8,966 nucleotides of DNA, taken from the NCBI GenBank assembly GCA_012511245.1, contig JAAZGM010000254.1:1-8966 (forward strand). Reading direction: 5' to 3'. Under the pieces are notes generated by a model. That model saw only the letters and a list, made by a program, of their open reading frames with translations, ran no database searches and was not told the DNA's origin. Origin of the DNA: Methanomicrobiales archaeon (lineage in GTDB: Archaea; Halobacteriota; Methanomicrobia; Methanomicrobiales; Methanoculleaceae). Below, piece by piece: positions 1 through 5,807 of this stretch (positions within the stretch are counted from its first letter, which is position 1; each line of letters begins with the position of its first letter). A program made the position numbers and the translations under genes.

Positions 1-386
1 GCCTCGGCCTGGCCGAAGTGCTCTGCGAGAGGCTTTGCACCGTGCTGTTTCACGGCAGCGTTGATCTGAACGATATCTGCACTGATCTCGTTGCCACGCA
101 CCGACTTCCTGCGGCGCTCACCGTCCATGACCGGGTGGAACCCGACACTCCTGGAGAGGAGGAGCCTCCTCCGTGCCGATCCTGGAAGGTCGCGGCGTGC
201 AGGAATCCCGGTCTTGTCGGTGGCACCGGTGATCCGGATCGTGTACCCCGTAAGGCCGAGGACGGTTCCGTCGATCTCGCTGCCGATGCGCTTGCCGATG
301 AACGCTCCGGCAGTGGGGCCGGTCGCATCGATCTTATATGAGCGCCCGGTTGCGGGGTCGGATAGAATTATCTTGAAATCTGCCAT
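1..386 (-). CDS. rps6e: 30S ribosomal protein S6e, C-terminus cut by window edge
   Basis: Structural protein of the small ribosomal subunit, in the archaeal/eukaryotic S6e family. Reading from the ATG at 386 gives 128 codons to the left edge without a stop. The product begins MADFKIILSDPATGRSYKID and shows family hallmarks: FIGKRIGSEIDG (about residues 29-40), LTGYTIRITGATDKTG, ARRDLPGSARRRLLLS, and the basic GERRRKSVRGNEIS segment followed by DIVQIN. Archaeal S6e proteins are usually about 125-135 residues, so only a few residues should be missing. The start is fixed by an AAGGAG ribosome binding site on the minus strand at 400-395, 8 nt upstream. It lies 116 bp downstream of infB on the same strand. 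A separate TATA-like element in that gap suggests its own promoter, possibly in addition to readthrough from infB. Confidence 0.96.
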   Translation of the reverse strand, partial: MADFKIILSDPATGRSYKIDATGPTAGAFIGKRIGSEIDGTVLGLTGYTIRITGATDKTGIPARRDLPGSARRRLLLSRSVGFHPVMDGERRRKSVRGNEISADIVQINAAVKQHGAKPLAEHFGQAE

Positions 387-430
387 GTTGATGACTCCTT
401 CGAAAGTACCTATACAATTTGAGAGTGTGG

Positions 431-438
431 TATTAAAA
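431..438 (-). promoter_or_regulatory. Probable TATA box of rps6e
   Basis: The minus strand reads TCTTTTAATACC here, the most AT-rich stretch between infB and rps6e. Archaeal initiation about 25 nt downstream would start the RNA near 408, giving a leader of about 20 nt that contains the AAGGAG site at 400-395. A second weaker candidate is TTGTATAGG, about 20 nt closer to the gene. Assignment is by position and composition only. Confidence 0.45.
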
Positions 439-468
439 GACTACCTCTACAGGGCGAAAGGAGGACAG

Positions 469-491
469 AATGCGGGAAAAGGCCGCACATT
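469..491 (-). terminator. Weak hairpin downstream of infB
   Basis: TGCGG (471-475) and CCGCA (483-487) can pair around a 7-nt loop, and the stem extends outward (AAT/ATT) past a 2-nt bulge. On the minus strand it begins 12 nt after the infB stop and is followed by a pyrimidine-rich stretch with only a short T run (TTCTGTCC). It could attenuate readthrough into rps6e or be chance. Confidence 0.2.
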
Positions 492-502
492 CCGGGAAGA
501 GG

Positions 503-2284
503 TTATTTGCCCCAGAATGGGTCCTCCCGGCGCTTCATAGTGGTGAACTCCTCCAGGGTCTCGCGCAGGCTCGAACTCAGGTGATCGAACATCTCCCGTT
601 CAATCACTTTCACGTGCCGCTCGGGGATATCCACGTAGAGATCGTCGTCGACGTTGATCTGGCGGCCGACCGTCGGCCCCTCGATCGAGATCGCCACCTC
701 CTTGCCTGCTTCAGCCTCCTGGACGGTCTCGTTCTTCGCCTGGATCTGCTTGATGCGGCCGATCTTCTTGCCGTTCAGGAGAGCGAGATCGACCCCGCTC
801 TGGAGCTTCCCACCGAGGATCCGGACACCGACGACCGCGGGGTTGCTCTGCCGGAAGACGCAGTTCGGGAGGATCCGGATCTTCGCCGGCATGACCAGTT
901 TCTCAAACTTCTGCCGCTCGAGTTCCTCTTTCTTCTCGTCACGCCACTCGATGTAGTCATCGATGAGCTGGTAGATGACGCCACCCTCAAATATGCTGAC
1001 ATGGGACGCCGAAGTATCTGCAAGAGCATCTACCGCATCCGGCAGGACAGGGGTGTTGAAGGCGATGATCGCGCTGTAGAGGGGGTCTTTGATCGTTCCC
1101 GCCTCGATGATGTCATGGCGGGTGACCGGCCCCACAGTCGCCCGCATCACCGGGATCTGGTGGCCCTCGAGCTCTTTTGAGAGCGCTTCGAGTGCACCGA
1201 TGGTGTCTGCCCGGATGATGACACCGAGATCGGAGATGTTCACCGCGATCTCCTGAACCTCACGGCGGACACGCTCGACCACTTCATCCCGGTTGCCGCC
1301 GCGGACGACCAGGAGAGGGGAGCCCGCTATGACCCCGTCGAGTTTCGGGGCGGCGACCTTGATGCCCGCAGCGGCGGTGACGGATTTGACCCGTTCAAAC
1401 CGCTCCTCAAGCAGGATCTCACTCATCGGGCGGGGTTTCAGGAGAGAACGCACCCGGGTCTCGATGATCTGCTCGTTTCCTGCAACGGCAATATCGTCGC
1501 CCACCTTGAGGTTCCCGTCGTAGAGGATCAGGTCAAGCGTCATCCCGAGTCCCCGCTCCTCCTTCACCTCGAGGACGGTCCCGGCACCGGGGCCGTCGGC
1601 GCTGACCCTGAGGCTCTCGGTCATGTAGCGCTGGGCAAGCCCGATCAGCACCATGAGGATGTCGGGGATGCCTTCCCCGGTGTAGGCGCTCGTCGGCACG
1701 ATGCAGATGTTACGCGCAAAGTCGGAGACCCGGTCGAACCGCTCGGAGTTGAACCCAAGATCGGAGAGTTTGCCGACGAGTTCATACACTTTCGTCTCGA
1801 GAATACCCTTGACGCGCTCGTTCTGCTGCGCAAACGTCTTTAAGAACGGCTGTCCTCCCTGAACGCGCCAGCCGTGGATGCGATCGATCTTGTTTGCCGC
1901 GATGACGAACGGCGTCTTGTAGTTGCGCAGGATCTGGAGCGCCTCGATCGTCTGCGGACGGAAACCCTCGTTGATGTCCACCACGACGATCGCCATATCG
2001 GCAAGCGCCCCCCCTCGCGCACGAAGAGTGGTGAAAGCGTGATGCCCGGGGGTGTCGATGAAGAGGAGACCGGGAACATTGACGCTAACCTGGCTCAGGG
2101 CTCCACCCATGCGGGTGATTGCATCGATGGGAACAAGCGTGGCGCCGATGTGCTGCGTAATCGCGCCTTCCTCGGTTGATACCACGGATGAGCCCCGGAT
2201 CCGGTCCAGGAGTGAGGTTTTGCCGTGATCTACGTGACCCATCACGCAGACGATGGGAGTCCTGATCGTTGGTTGCTTTGCCAT
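503..2284 (-). CDS. infB: Translation initiation factor aIF5B (archaeal IF-2)
   Basis: Ribosome-dependent GTPase, the archaeal counterpart of eIF5B/IF2, that promotes initiator-tRNA placement and subunit joining in the cytoplasm. From the ATG at 2284 it is 593 residues, normal for archaeal aIF5B, which lacks the long eukaryotic N-terminal extension. G motifs are complete: GHVDHGKT (16-23), switch-I region around TEEGAITQHIGAT (37-49), DTPGH (77-81), NKID (130-133) and a SAYTG G5-like motif. Downstream come the beta-barrel domain II (GAGTVLEVKEERGLGMTLD), domain III (GVIIRADTIGALEAL) and domain IV, ending in KRREDPFWGK, a typical archaeal C-terminus. No intein interrupts the P-loop. A GTG at 2293 would add MII, but the ATG at 2284 sits 4 nt after GTGAT, which matches the archaeal anti-Shine-Dalgarno, so it is preferred. 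rps6e follows on the same strand. Confidence 0.97.
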   Translation of the reverse strand: MAKQPTIRTPIVCVMGHVDHGKTSLLDRIRGSSVVSTEEGAITQHIGATLVPIDAITRMGGALSQVSVNVPGLLFIDTPGHHAFTTLRARGGALADMAIVVVDINEGFRPQTIEALQILRNYKTPFVIAANKIDRIHGWRVQGGQPFLKTFAQQNERVKGILETKVYELVGKLSDLGFNSERFDRVSDFARNICIVPTSAYTGEGIPDILMVLIGLAQRYMTESLRVSADGPGAGTVLEVKEERGLGMTLDLILYDGNLKVGDDIAVAGNEQIIETRVRSLLKPRPMSEILLEERFERVKSVTAAAGIKVAAPKLDGVIAGSPLLVVRGGNRDEVVERVRREVQEIAVNISDLGVIIRADTIGALEALSKELEGHQIPVMRATVGPVTRHDIIEAGTIKDPLYSAIIAFNTPVLPDAVDALADTSASHVSIFEGGVIYQLIDDYIEWRDEKKEELERQKFEKLVMPAKIRILPNCVFRQSNPAVVGVRILGGKLQSGVDLALLNGKKIGRIKQIQAKNETVQEAEAGKEVAISIEGPTVGRQINVDDDLYVDIPERHVKVIEREMFDHLSSSLRETLEEFTTMKRREDPFWGK

Positions 2285-2576
2285 GATAATCACTTTTGGA
2301 ATCTAATGTGGACGAATAAACCTGAAAAATCTGGAATATTAGCCGCTTTCCCCTCGACCACACCATAAACGGGGTGATCCCTCTATTTCCGGAGCCTCAC
2401 CCGGCGCACGGAATACCGGTACGTTATAGAGCATGGAGTCTATTAATAATTCACCTCATCAATTATCCCGGATGGCAGAAGCTGCACGATACTCGCCGGA
2501 TATGGCTGCTGCCGGTGAATCAGACCGGGTGTAGACCCACGCCCCGGGGGGAAGAGAGAGGGGCGTCGATCCGGCG
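2285..2576. other. Non-coding region between infB and tRNA-His
   Basis: No credible gene was found. AT-rich islands that could serve as infB promoters on the minus strand are CTAATATTCC (2344-2335), GGTTTATTCG (2322-2313) and ATTATTAATA (2450-2441); they would give leaders of roughly 29, under 10 and 130-150 nt. The nearest two fit the usual short archaeal leader better. ACGCCCC (2539-2545) and GGGGCGT (2560-2566) can form a 7-bp stem with a 14-nt loop of unknown meaning. A plus-strand open frame at 2374-2613 has no ribosome binding site and no recognisable motif. Confidence 0.5.
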
Positions 2577-2594
2577 AAGAGATACCTTAATCAA
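2577..2594 (+). promoter_or_regulatory. Candidate promoter of tRNA-His
   Basis: Purine-rich GAAGAGATA followed by CCTTAATCAA resembles a BRE plus a weak TATA box. Initiation about 25 nt downstream would fall near 2611-2616, giving a 5' leader of about 10 nt to be removed by RNase P. Called from position and composition only; the TATA match is poor. Confidence 0.35.
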
Positions 2595-2623
2595 ATCAGA
2601 CCGACAATTATGATGAGTACATT

Positions 2624-2696
2624 GCCAGGGTGGGGTAGTCGGTTATCCTAAGGGACTGTGGATCCCTCGACCCGGGTTCGAATCTCGGCCCTGGCC
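2624..2696 (+). tRNA. tRNA-His (anticodon GTG)
   Basis: A full cloverleaf can be drawn by eye. The acceptor stem is GCCAGGG (2624-2630) with CCCTGGC (2689-2695). The anticodon stem AGGGA (2651-2655) pairs with TCCCT (2663-2667) around the loop CTGTGGA, placing anticodon GTG at 2658-2660 with T33 before it. The T stem CCGGG (2672-2676) pairs with CTCGG (2684-2688) around TTCGAAT. The discriminator is C (2696), as expected for tRNA-His. The D arm is weaker, with G-T and mismatch pairs. There is no intron, and CCA is not encoded (CTTT follows). The base before the acceptor stem, 2623, is T rather than the G-1 that histidyl-tRNA synthetase recognises. Confidence 0.97.
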
Positions 2697-2707
2697 TTTC
2701 TTGTTTT
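2697..2707 (+). terminator. T-rich terminator after tRNA-His
   Basis: The tRNA is followed directly by TTTCTTGTTTT. Archaeal RNA polymerase commonly terminates at oligo-T tracts in the non-template strand, so this is the likely end of the tRNA transcript. An odd palindrome, TTTTGA-G-TCAAAA (2704-2716), overlaps its end. Confidence 0.5.
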
Positions 2708-2803
2708 GAGTCAAAAGACATTACTTACCCATACGTTGTTCTGATGTAGTTGTTGTATGCGCGGCGATTGTGCTGCCCGGGGCGAGAACGGGAAGCCCGC
2801 ACC

Positions 2804-3226
2804 CTACGCGATCCGCTCCCCTGCCGCCTCGATCCCGGGGGTCTGATCGTAGATCTCTTCAACCGTGAGGACAACTGCCGCCATTCTCTCTATACGAGCT
2901 GCGAACTCCCCGGTATGCCCCGCCCAGACGCTCCGGTCAAGCGCCGCAGTCACCTCGTCATCCCTGTGGATCGTCGCCCGCCCCTTCACCTGATACGCTG
3001 TAAATGGTGGAGTCCACTTCCAGGCGCAGACCGACGCAACAGGGCGCCGGATGAGGTTCTCGTAGGTCTGCATGAAGTAGAGTTCACCCCATACGATGGT
3101 CTCAGGGTCCCTGACCGTGATCGACCGGGCTGCAACGTTGGGCATCCCATCGGCCCCGGTGGTCGCTACCGGGACGGTATGCCACCCATTCAGGAGCGCA
3201 ATGAGGCCATCGGGCATTGTCACCAT
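2804..3226 (-). CDS. Pyridoxamine 5'-phosphate oxidase family (split-barrel flavin-binding) protein
   Basis: A 140-residue protein of the PNPOx-like split beta-barrel fold, whose members bind FMN, F420 or heme. The N-terminus MPDGLIALLNGWHTVPVATT matches the usual pattern of a short helix followed by the first barrel strand. GMPNVAARSITVRDPETIVW, FMQTYENLIRRPVASVCAW and AYQVKGRATIH correspond to the family's G.PN...., ....N...NP.V and ...GKA.... strands. Substrate and cofactor cannot be read from the sequence; it is not necessarily a vitamin B6 enzyme. The ATG at 3226 has GGTGA 6 nt upstream and is preferred over the in-frame ATG at 3217. It lies 48 bp downstream of the FMN reductase on the same strand, so the two are probably co-transcribed. 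The stop is TAG. A GCGGG-CTT-CCCGT hairpin follows closely but has no T run. Confidence 0.88.
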   Translation of the reverse strand: MVTMPDGLIALLNGWHTVPVATTGADGMPNVAARSITVRDPETIVWGELYFMQTYENLIRRPVASVCAWKWTPPFTAYQVKGRATIHRDDEVTAALDRSVWAGHTGEFAARIERMAAVVLTVEEIYDQTPGIEAAGERIA

Positions 3227-3274
3227 GGATCGTCACCGGGAATTACGCCATATCGTTGCCGGGACACCTGAACC

Positions 3275-3943
3275 TCACCAGATCCACGCCTGTTTCACCC
3301 AGTAGTCATAGTCCATAGGCCACTCGGGCTTCTCTCCGGATATGACGTCCTTGAACTTCTCCTGGTAGCGCTGGTGAAATGCTTCCAGGGCGGGAGTCTT
3401 CTGCTTGTTCCGGATCGATGAGACCAGGGTCTTTCCCAGCTCGCGCGCCTCGCCTTCCGCCTTTGTTATTGCATCACTGTCTTTTCCGAGGGCTGCACTC
3501 ACACCGCCAACCGGGCTGGCCCCGAGCATCTGGAGGAAGTGATTCAGGTAGGTGACCACCGCGCCCTCTGCATGGTCGCCCGATGTGGCAACCGCACACC
3601 CATACTTTCCATACAGCGACTGGCACTGGATCCCGTCCGCCATCCGGTCGATGAGCATCTTCATCTGGGCGGTGACGAGATCGATGTACACCGGCGAGCC
3701 GAGGACGATGCCGTCTGCCTCCTGGATCTTCGTATAGACCCGCGGGAAGTCGTCCAGGTATACGCACTTCTCCTCCTGGAGACAGATGCTGCAGACATTC
3801 CGGAACTTAAAATCATAGTCGATCAGGTTGATCACTTCAGTCTCTGCACCATTCTCCCGCGCACCGCTCAGGACGGCATCGATGAGGCGTTTTGTCTGGC
3901 TATGCTCGCCCCGGGGGCTCCCGTTGATCCCGATTATCTTCAT
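3275..3943 (-). CDS. NADPH-dependent FMN reductase / iron-sulfur flavoprotein (Isf)-like
   Basis: A 222-residue flavodoxin-fold oxidoreductase, predicted cytosolic. The FMN phosphate loop is GINGSPRG (5-12), and GSPVYID (82-88) is the second flavin-contact segment. SGDHAEGAVVTYLNHFLQMLG follows the family pattern. Known Isf proteins of methanogens carry a compact CX2CX2CX5C motif for a 4Fe-4S cluster. Here the corresponding segment has C51, C54 and C60, but the first position is Arg48, so the cluster ligand set appears incomplete. The last 40 residues (PALEAFHQRYQEKFKDVISG onward) form a longer tail. A strong GGAGGGAG ribosome binding site (3955-3948 on the minus strand) fixes the ATG at 3943. 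It is first in an operon with the split-barrel protein, under a promoter with a 16-bp palindrome. Physiological electron donor and acceptor are unknown; oxidative-stress or flavin reduction roles are possible. Confidence 0.9.
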   Translation of the reverse strand: MKIIGINGSPRGEHSQTKRLIDAVLSGARENGAETEVINLIDYDFKFRNVCSICLQEEKCVYLDDFPRVYTKIQEADGIVLGSPVYIDLVTAQMKMLIDRMADGIQCQSLYGKYGCAVATSGDHAEGAVVTYLNHFLQMLGASPVGGVSAALGKDSDAITKAEGEARELGKTLVSSIRNKQKTPALEAFHQRYQEKFKDVISGEKPEWPMDYDYWVKQAWIW

Positions 3944-3968
3944 CGTTCTCCCTCCAGTTCTGTGGCCT

Positions 3969-3984
3969 ACCCATGATCATGGGT
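3969..3984. promoter_or_regulatory. Perfect 16-bp palindrome, candidate operator of the flavin operon
   Basis: ACCCATGATCATGGGT is its own reverse complement across all 16 bases. It abuts the minus-strand TATA box (3985-3994) and lies between it and the expected start site near 3965, roughly -19 to -4. Binding there by a dimeric regulator would block RNA polymerase or TBP/TFB. The regulator is not in the window. The function is inferred from symmetry and position. Confidence 0.6.
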
Positions 3985-3994
3985 GATATATAGT
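3985..3994 (-). promoter_or_regulatory. TATA box of the FMN reductase operon
   Basis: The minus strand reads ACTATATATC, a strong archaeal TATA match in otherwise GC-rich DNA. Initiation about 25 nt downstream would give a leader of about 20 nt that includes the GGAGGGAG ribosome binding site at 3955-3948. Confidence 0.75.
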
Positions 3995-4131
3995 ATTGCA
4001 CGGTGAAGGGTCATCCGGGAGAACCCCTCCGGGACTCGTTGAATCATTCACGCTCACGTCATTCGCGCCCGGTGAGAGAGGGTGCCGTCACGGGAGAGGC
4101 CGTTGAGGCACTGTCCGGAAGATGCGGCAGG

Positions 4132-4151
4132 ACTTCGAAGAATCTCGAAGT
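4132..4151. promoter_or_regulatory. Inverted repeat upstream of the serpin promoter
   Basis: ACTTCGA (4132-4138) and TCGAAGT (4145-4151) are perfect 7-bp inverted arms with a 6-bp spacer. The element ends 9 bp before the TATA box at 4161. That places it around -60 to -40 relative to the predicted start site, a position suited to an activator or to a repressor that competes with TFB. The role is inferred. Confidence 0.5.
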
Positions 4152-4160
4152 TAACACCAC

Positions 4161-4170
4161 GTATAATTAT
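4161..4170 (+). promoter_or_regulatory. TATA box of the serpin gene
   Basis: GTATAATTAT stands out in GC-rich surroundings, preceded by TTAACACCAC as a possible BRE region. The centre near 4165 predicts initiation near 4190, only a few bases before the ATG at 4193. There is no Shine-Dalgarno sequence between them, so the mRNA is probably leaderless or nearly so. Confidence 0.7.
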
Positions 4171-4192
4171 CCGGGATGCCATACCGCTCACC

Positions 4193-5497
4193 ATGAACAG
4201 AGGGAACATCGGCCTGCTACTTCTTGCAGGCCTCATAGCACTCGGATGCATCGTTGCAGGGTGCACCGATACGGCGCAGACGACATCCGGGCAGTCGGCC
4301 CCGCCCACCGGACAGGAGACGACGGGCCCGGTTGCAGAAGGCGCCGGAGACGTCTCGGCGGGGAACAACCGGTTTACGGCCGACCTCTACCGTCAGATTG
4401 CAGGCGACCCGGCGTATGCAGGTAAAAACATCTTCTTCTCGCCCTACAGCATCTCCTCGGCCCTCGCGATCACCTACGAGGGCGCCCGGGGCGAGACCGC
4501 CGACGAGATAGGATCGGTGCTCCACCTGCCGGCAAACAAGACCCTCCGGAGAGCCGGGTTTGCCGGGCTTGATGCCGCCCTGAACCGCGGGGACGAGACA
4601 TACACCCTCCGCACAGCAAACGCCCTCTGGGCGCAGGAGGCCTACCCGTTCCTTCCGGAGTACATCGATATTGCCGGGCGCTGGTATGGGGCGAACGTGA
4701 CAAACCTCGACTTCGGCGGCGACTCCGAAGCGTCGCGGCAGACGATCAACCGCTGGGTGGAAGAGAGAACTGAGGATAAGATTCGCGACCTCCTCCCGGC
4801 GGGGTCGATCGACTCCATGACCCAGCTTGTGATCACGAACGCAATTTACTTCAAGGGCACCTGGGTCAAGCAGTTCGACCCCGCCGAGACGATCGAGGAG
4901 GAGTTCCGGGTTGCTCCAGGCACGACAGTGCGGGTTCCGATGATGCACCGGACCGACGAAGACGCAATCTACGGGTACGCGGAGACCGGGACGCTTCAGG
5001 TGCTCAGGATGCCGTATGCACATGGAAACGGAACCGAACTTTCGATGCTCGTCCTCCTCCCGCGGGAGGACAACCTGACGGCGGCGGAGGAGGCGCTCGA
5101 TCCCGGGGCGCTCGCCGGGGTCCGGGATTCCCTGACCGACCGGCGCGTCAGGGTCGTCTTCCCGAAGTTCACGCTTGAGACAGACTACCGCCTCCTGGGA
5201 ACGCTTGCGGCAATGGGGATGTCGACGGCGTTCTCCCCCGATGCCGACTTCTCGGGGATGGACGGCACGGATATGCTCTTCATCAGCGAGGTTGTCCATA
5301 AGGCGTTCGTCGATGTGAGCGAAGAGGGGGCCGAGGCTGCGGCAGCAACCGGCGTCGTCATGAACCTGAAGAGCGCGCCCGGTGGGGATACCACGCCTGT
5401 CTTCCGGGCGGACCATCCGTTCATCTTCCTCATCGTCGAGGAGGATTCCGGCACGATCCTCTTTGCAGGAAGGGTCGTAAACCCGGAAACCCCATAA
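4193..5497 (+). CDS. Serpin-family protease inhibitor, predicted lipoprotein
   Basis: A 434-residue serpin (suicide-substrate protease inhibitor, MEROPS I4), predicted to be exported and lipid-anchored at the cell surface. A hydrophobic signal (residues 6-22) leads to the lipobox VAGC with Cys24, then a Thr/Ser/Pro/Gly-rich linker to about residue 57. Serpin hallmarks are FFSPYSISSALA (81-92), INRWVEERTEDKIRDLLP, NAIYFKGTW (216-224), FPKF, MGMSTAFSPDADFSGM, ISEVVHKAFVDV and the C-terminal HPFIFLIVEE...ILFAGRVVNP. The hinge EEGAEAAAATG (377-387) has the small-residue composition of inhibitory serpins. Counting from Gly379 as P15 puts P1-P1' at Lys393-Ser394, suggesting a trypsin-like target. 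The P' side is about five residues longer than in alpha-1-antitrypsin, so P1 is tentative. The start at 4193 was chosen over an in-frame upstream ATG at 4082 because it gives the signal peptide and follows the TATA box. A hairpin follows the stop. Confidence 0.96.
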   Translation: MNRGNIGLLLLAGLIALGCIVAGCTDTAQTTSGQSAPPTGQETTGPVAEGAGDVSAGNNRFTADLYRQIAGDPAYAGKNIFFSPYSISSALAITYEGARGETADEIGSVLHLPANKTLRRAGFAGLDAALNRGDETYTLRTANALWAQEAYPFLPEYIDIAGRWYGANVTNLDFGGDSEASRQTINRWVEERTEDKIRDLLPAGSIDSMTQLVITNAIYFKGTWVKQFDPAETIEEEFRVAPGTTVRVPMMHRTDEDAIYGYAETGTLQVLRMPYAHGNGTELSMLVLLPREDNLTAAEEALDPGALAGVRDSLTDRRVRVVFPKFTLETDYRLLGTLAAMGMSTAFSPDADFSGMDGTDMLFISEVVHKAFVDVSEEGAEAAAATGVVMNLKSAPGGDTTPVFRADHPFIFLIVEEDSGTILFAGRVVNPETP

Positions 5498-5500
5498 CAA

Positions 5501-5543
5501 GAGGGCAGGGAGGAGACGGGGCGGCTCTATCCTCCCCTCCCTC
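5501..5543. terminator. Hairpin after the serpin gene, possibly bidirectional terminator
   Basis: GAGGGCAGGGAGGA (5501-5514) pairs with TCCTCCCCTCCCTC (5530-5543) at 12 of 14 positions around a 15-nt loop. It begins 3 nt after the serpin stop and ends 5 nt before the stop of the possible small minus-strand gene, so it could serve both. There is no T run on either side, which is less typical for archaeal termination. Confidence 0.45.
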
Positions 5544-5548
5544 AGCCG

Positions 5549-5659
5549 TCACCGGATCGAAGCAGCCCATGAGTATCTCCCGGCGTCTATTCGGGCGATC
5601 TTTGTGCTGAAGGCTTCAACGACAACGTCGTGAGCTTCGAACGTCGCCATCAAGATCAC
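5549..5659 (-). CDS. Possible small protein of 36 residues, unrecognised
   Basis: The minus strand has a strong ribosome binding site, GAGGAGGTG (5676-5668), followed 8 nt later by GTG at 5659 and 36 sense codons to TGA. The product starts MILMATFEAHDVVVEAF and ends SWAASIR; an in-frame ATG at 5650 would give 33 residues. There is no signal peptide, membrane segment or cysteine motif. A TATA-like GGTATAGAGTATC (5746-5734 on the minus strand) lies upstream, and a hairpin (5501-5543) lies just past the stop. Together these make a plausible short gene in a 310-bp gap between two plus-strand genes. An ATG at 5662-5660, equally close to the ribosome binding site, runs directly into TGA, so the feature could also be a decayed gene start. 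I do not recognise the sequence and propose no function. Confidence 0.35.
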   Translation of the reverse strand: MILMATFEAHDVVVEAFSTKIARIDAGRYSWAASIR

Positions 5660-5770
5660 ATGGCGGGCACCTCCTCTTTTCGGTCTCCTCTCCACTCCCA
5701 GATGCCGGTCGGGGCGAAGTCACCCCTGCCGCCGATACTCTATACCAGGAAATGATCGCGTACAATAAGT

Positions 5771-5783
5771 AAAGTATTATTAA
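5771..5783 (+). promoter_or_regulatory. Promoter of the CotH-VTC-DUF4956 operon
   Basis: AAAGTATTATTAA is the core of an AT-rich block (about 5760-5790) in GC-rich DNA. Initiation about 25 nt downstream of its centre falls near 5803, just before the ATG at 5808. No Shine-Dalgarno sequence lies between them, so the first gene is probably read from a leaderless mRNA, as inferred for the serpin. Confidence 0.6.
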
Positions 5784-5807
5784 CATTATGTCCAAACATA
5801 CTGACAC

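Noticed and set aside
470..1180. Long plus-strand open frame of 236 codons antisense to the end of infB, with AAAGGAGG 5 nt before its ATG
   Set aside because: It lies almost entirely opposite the well-conserved infB coding sequence, and its Asp/Leu/Arg-rich product has no recognisable motif. The Shine-Dalgarno match is probably chance, since this stretch is the purine-rich complement of the infB-rps6e gap.
2374..2613. Plus-strand open frame of 79 codons upstream of tRNA-His
   Set aside because: GTG start without a ribosome binding site, no motif, and it overlaps the likely tRNA promoter.
2704..2716. TTTTGA-G-TCAAAA next to the tRNA 3' end as an integration (att) site
   Set aside because: No integrase, second copy or other mobile-element gene is in the window; more likely part of the T-rich tRNA terminator.
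2610..2744. ATGATGA (C-box-like, 2610-2616) and CTGA (D-box-like, 2741-2744) as a C/D guide RNA
   Set aside because: The 130-nt distance is too long for archaeal C/D RNAs of about 50-70 nt, and tRNA-His lies between the boxes.
4217..5500. Minus-strand open frame of 427 codons across the serpin gene
   Set aside because: Exact antisense shadow of a clear serpin; high GC removes stops on the opposite strand. The product is Arg/Gly/Val-rich with no family motifs.
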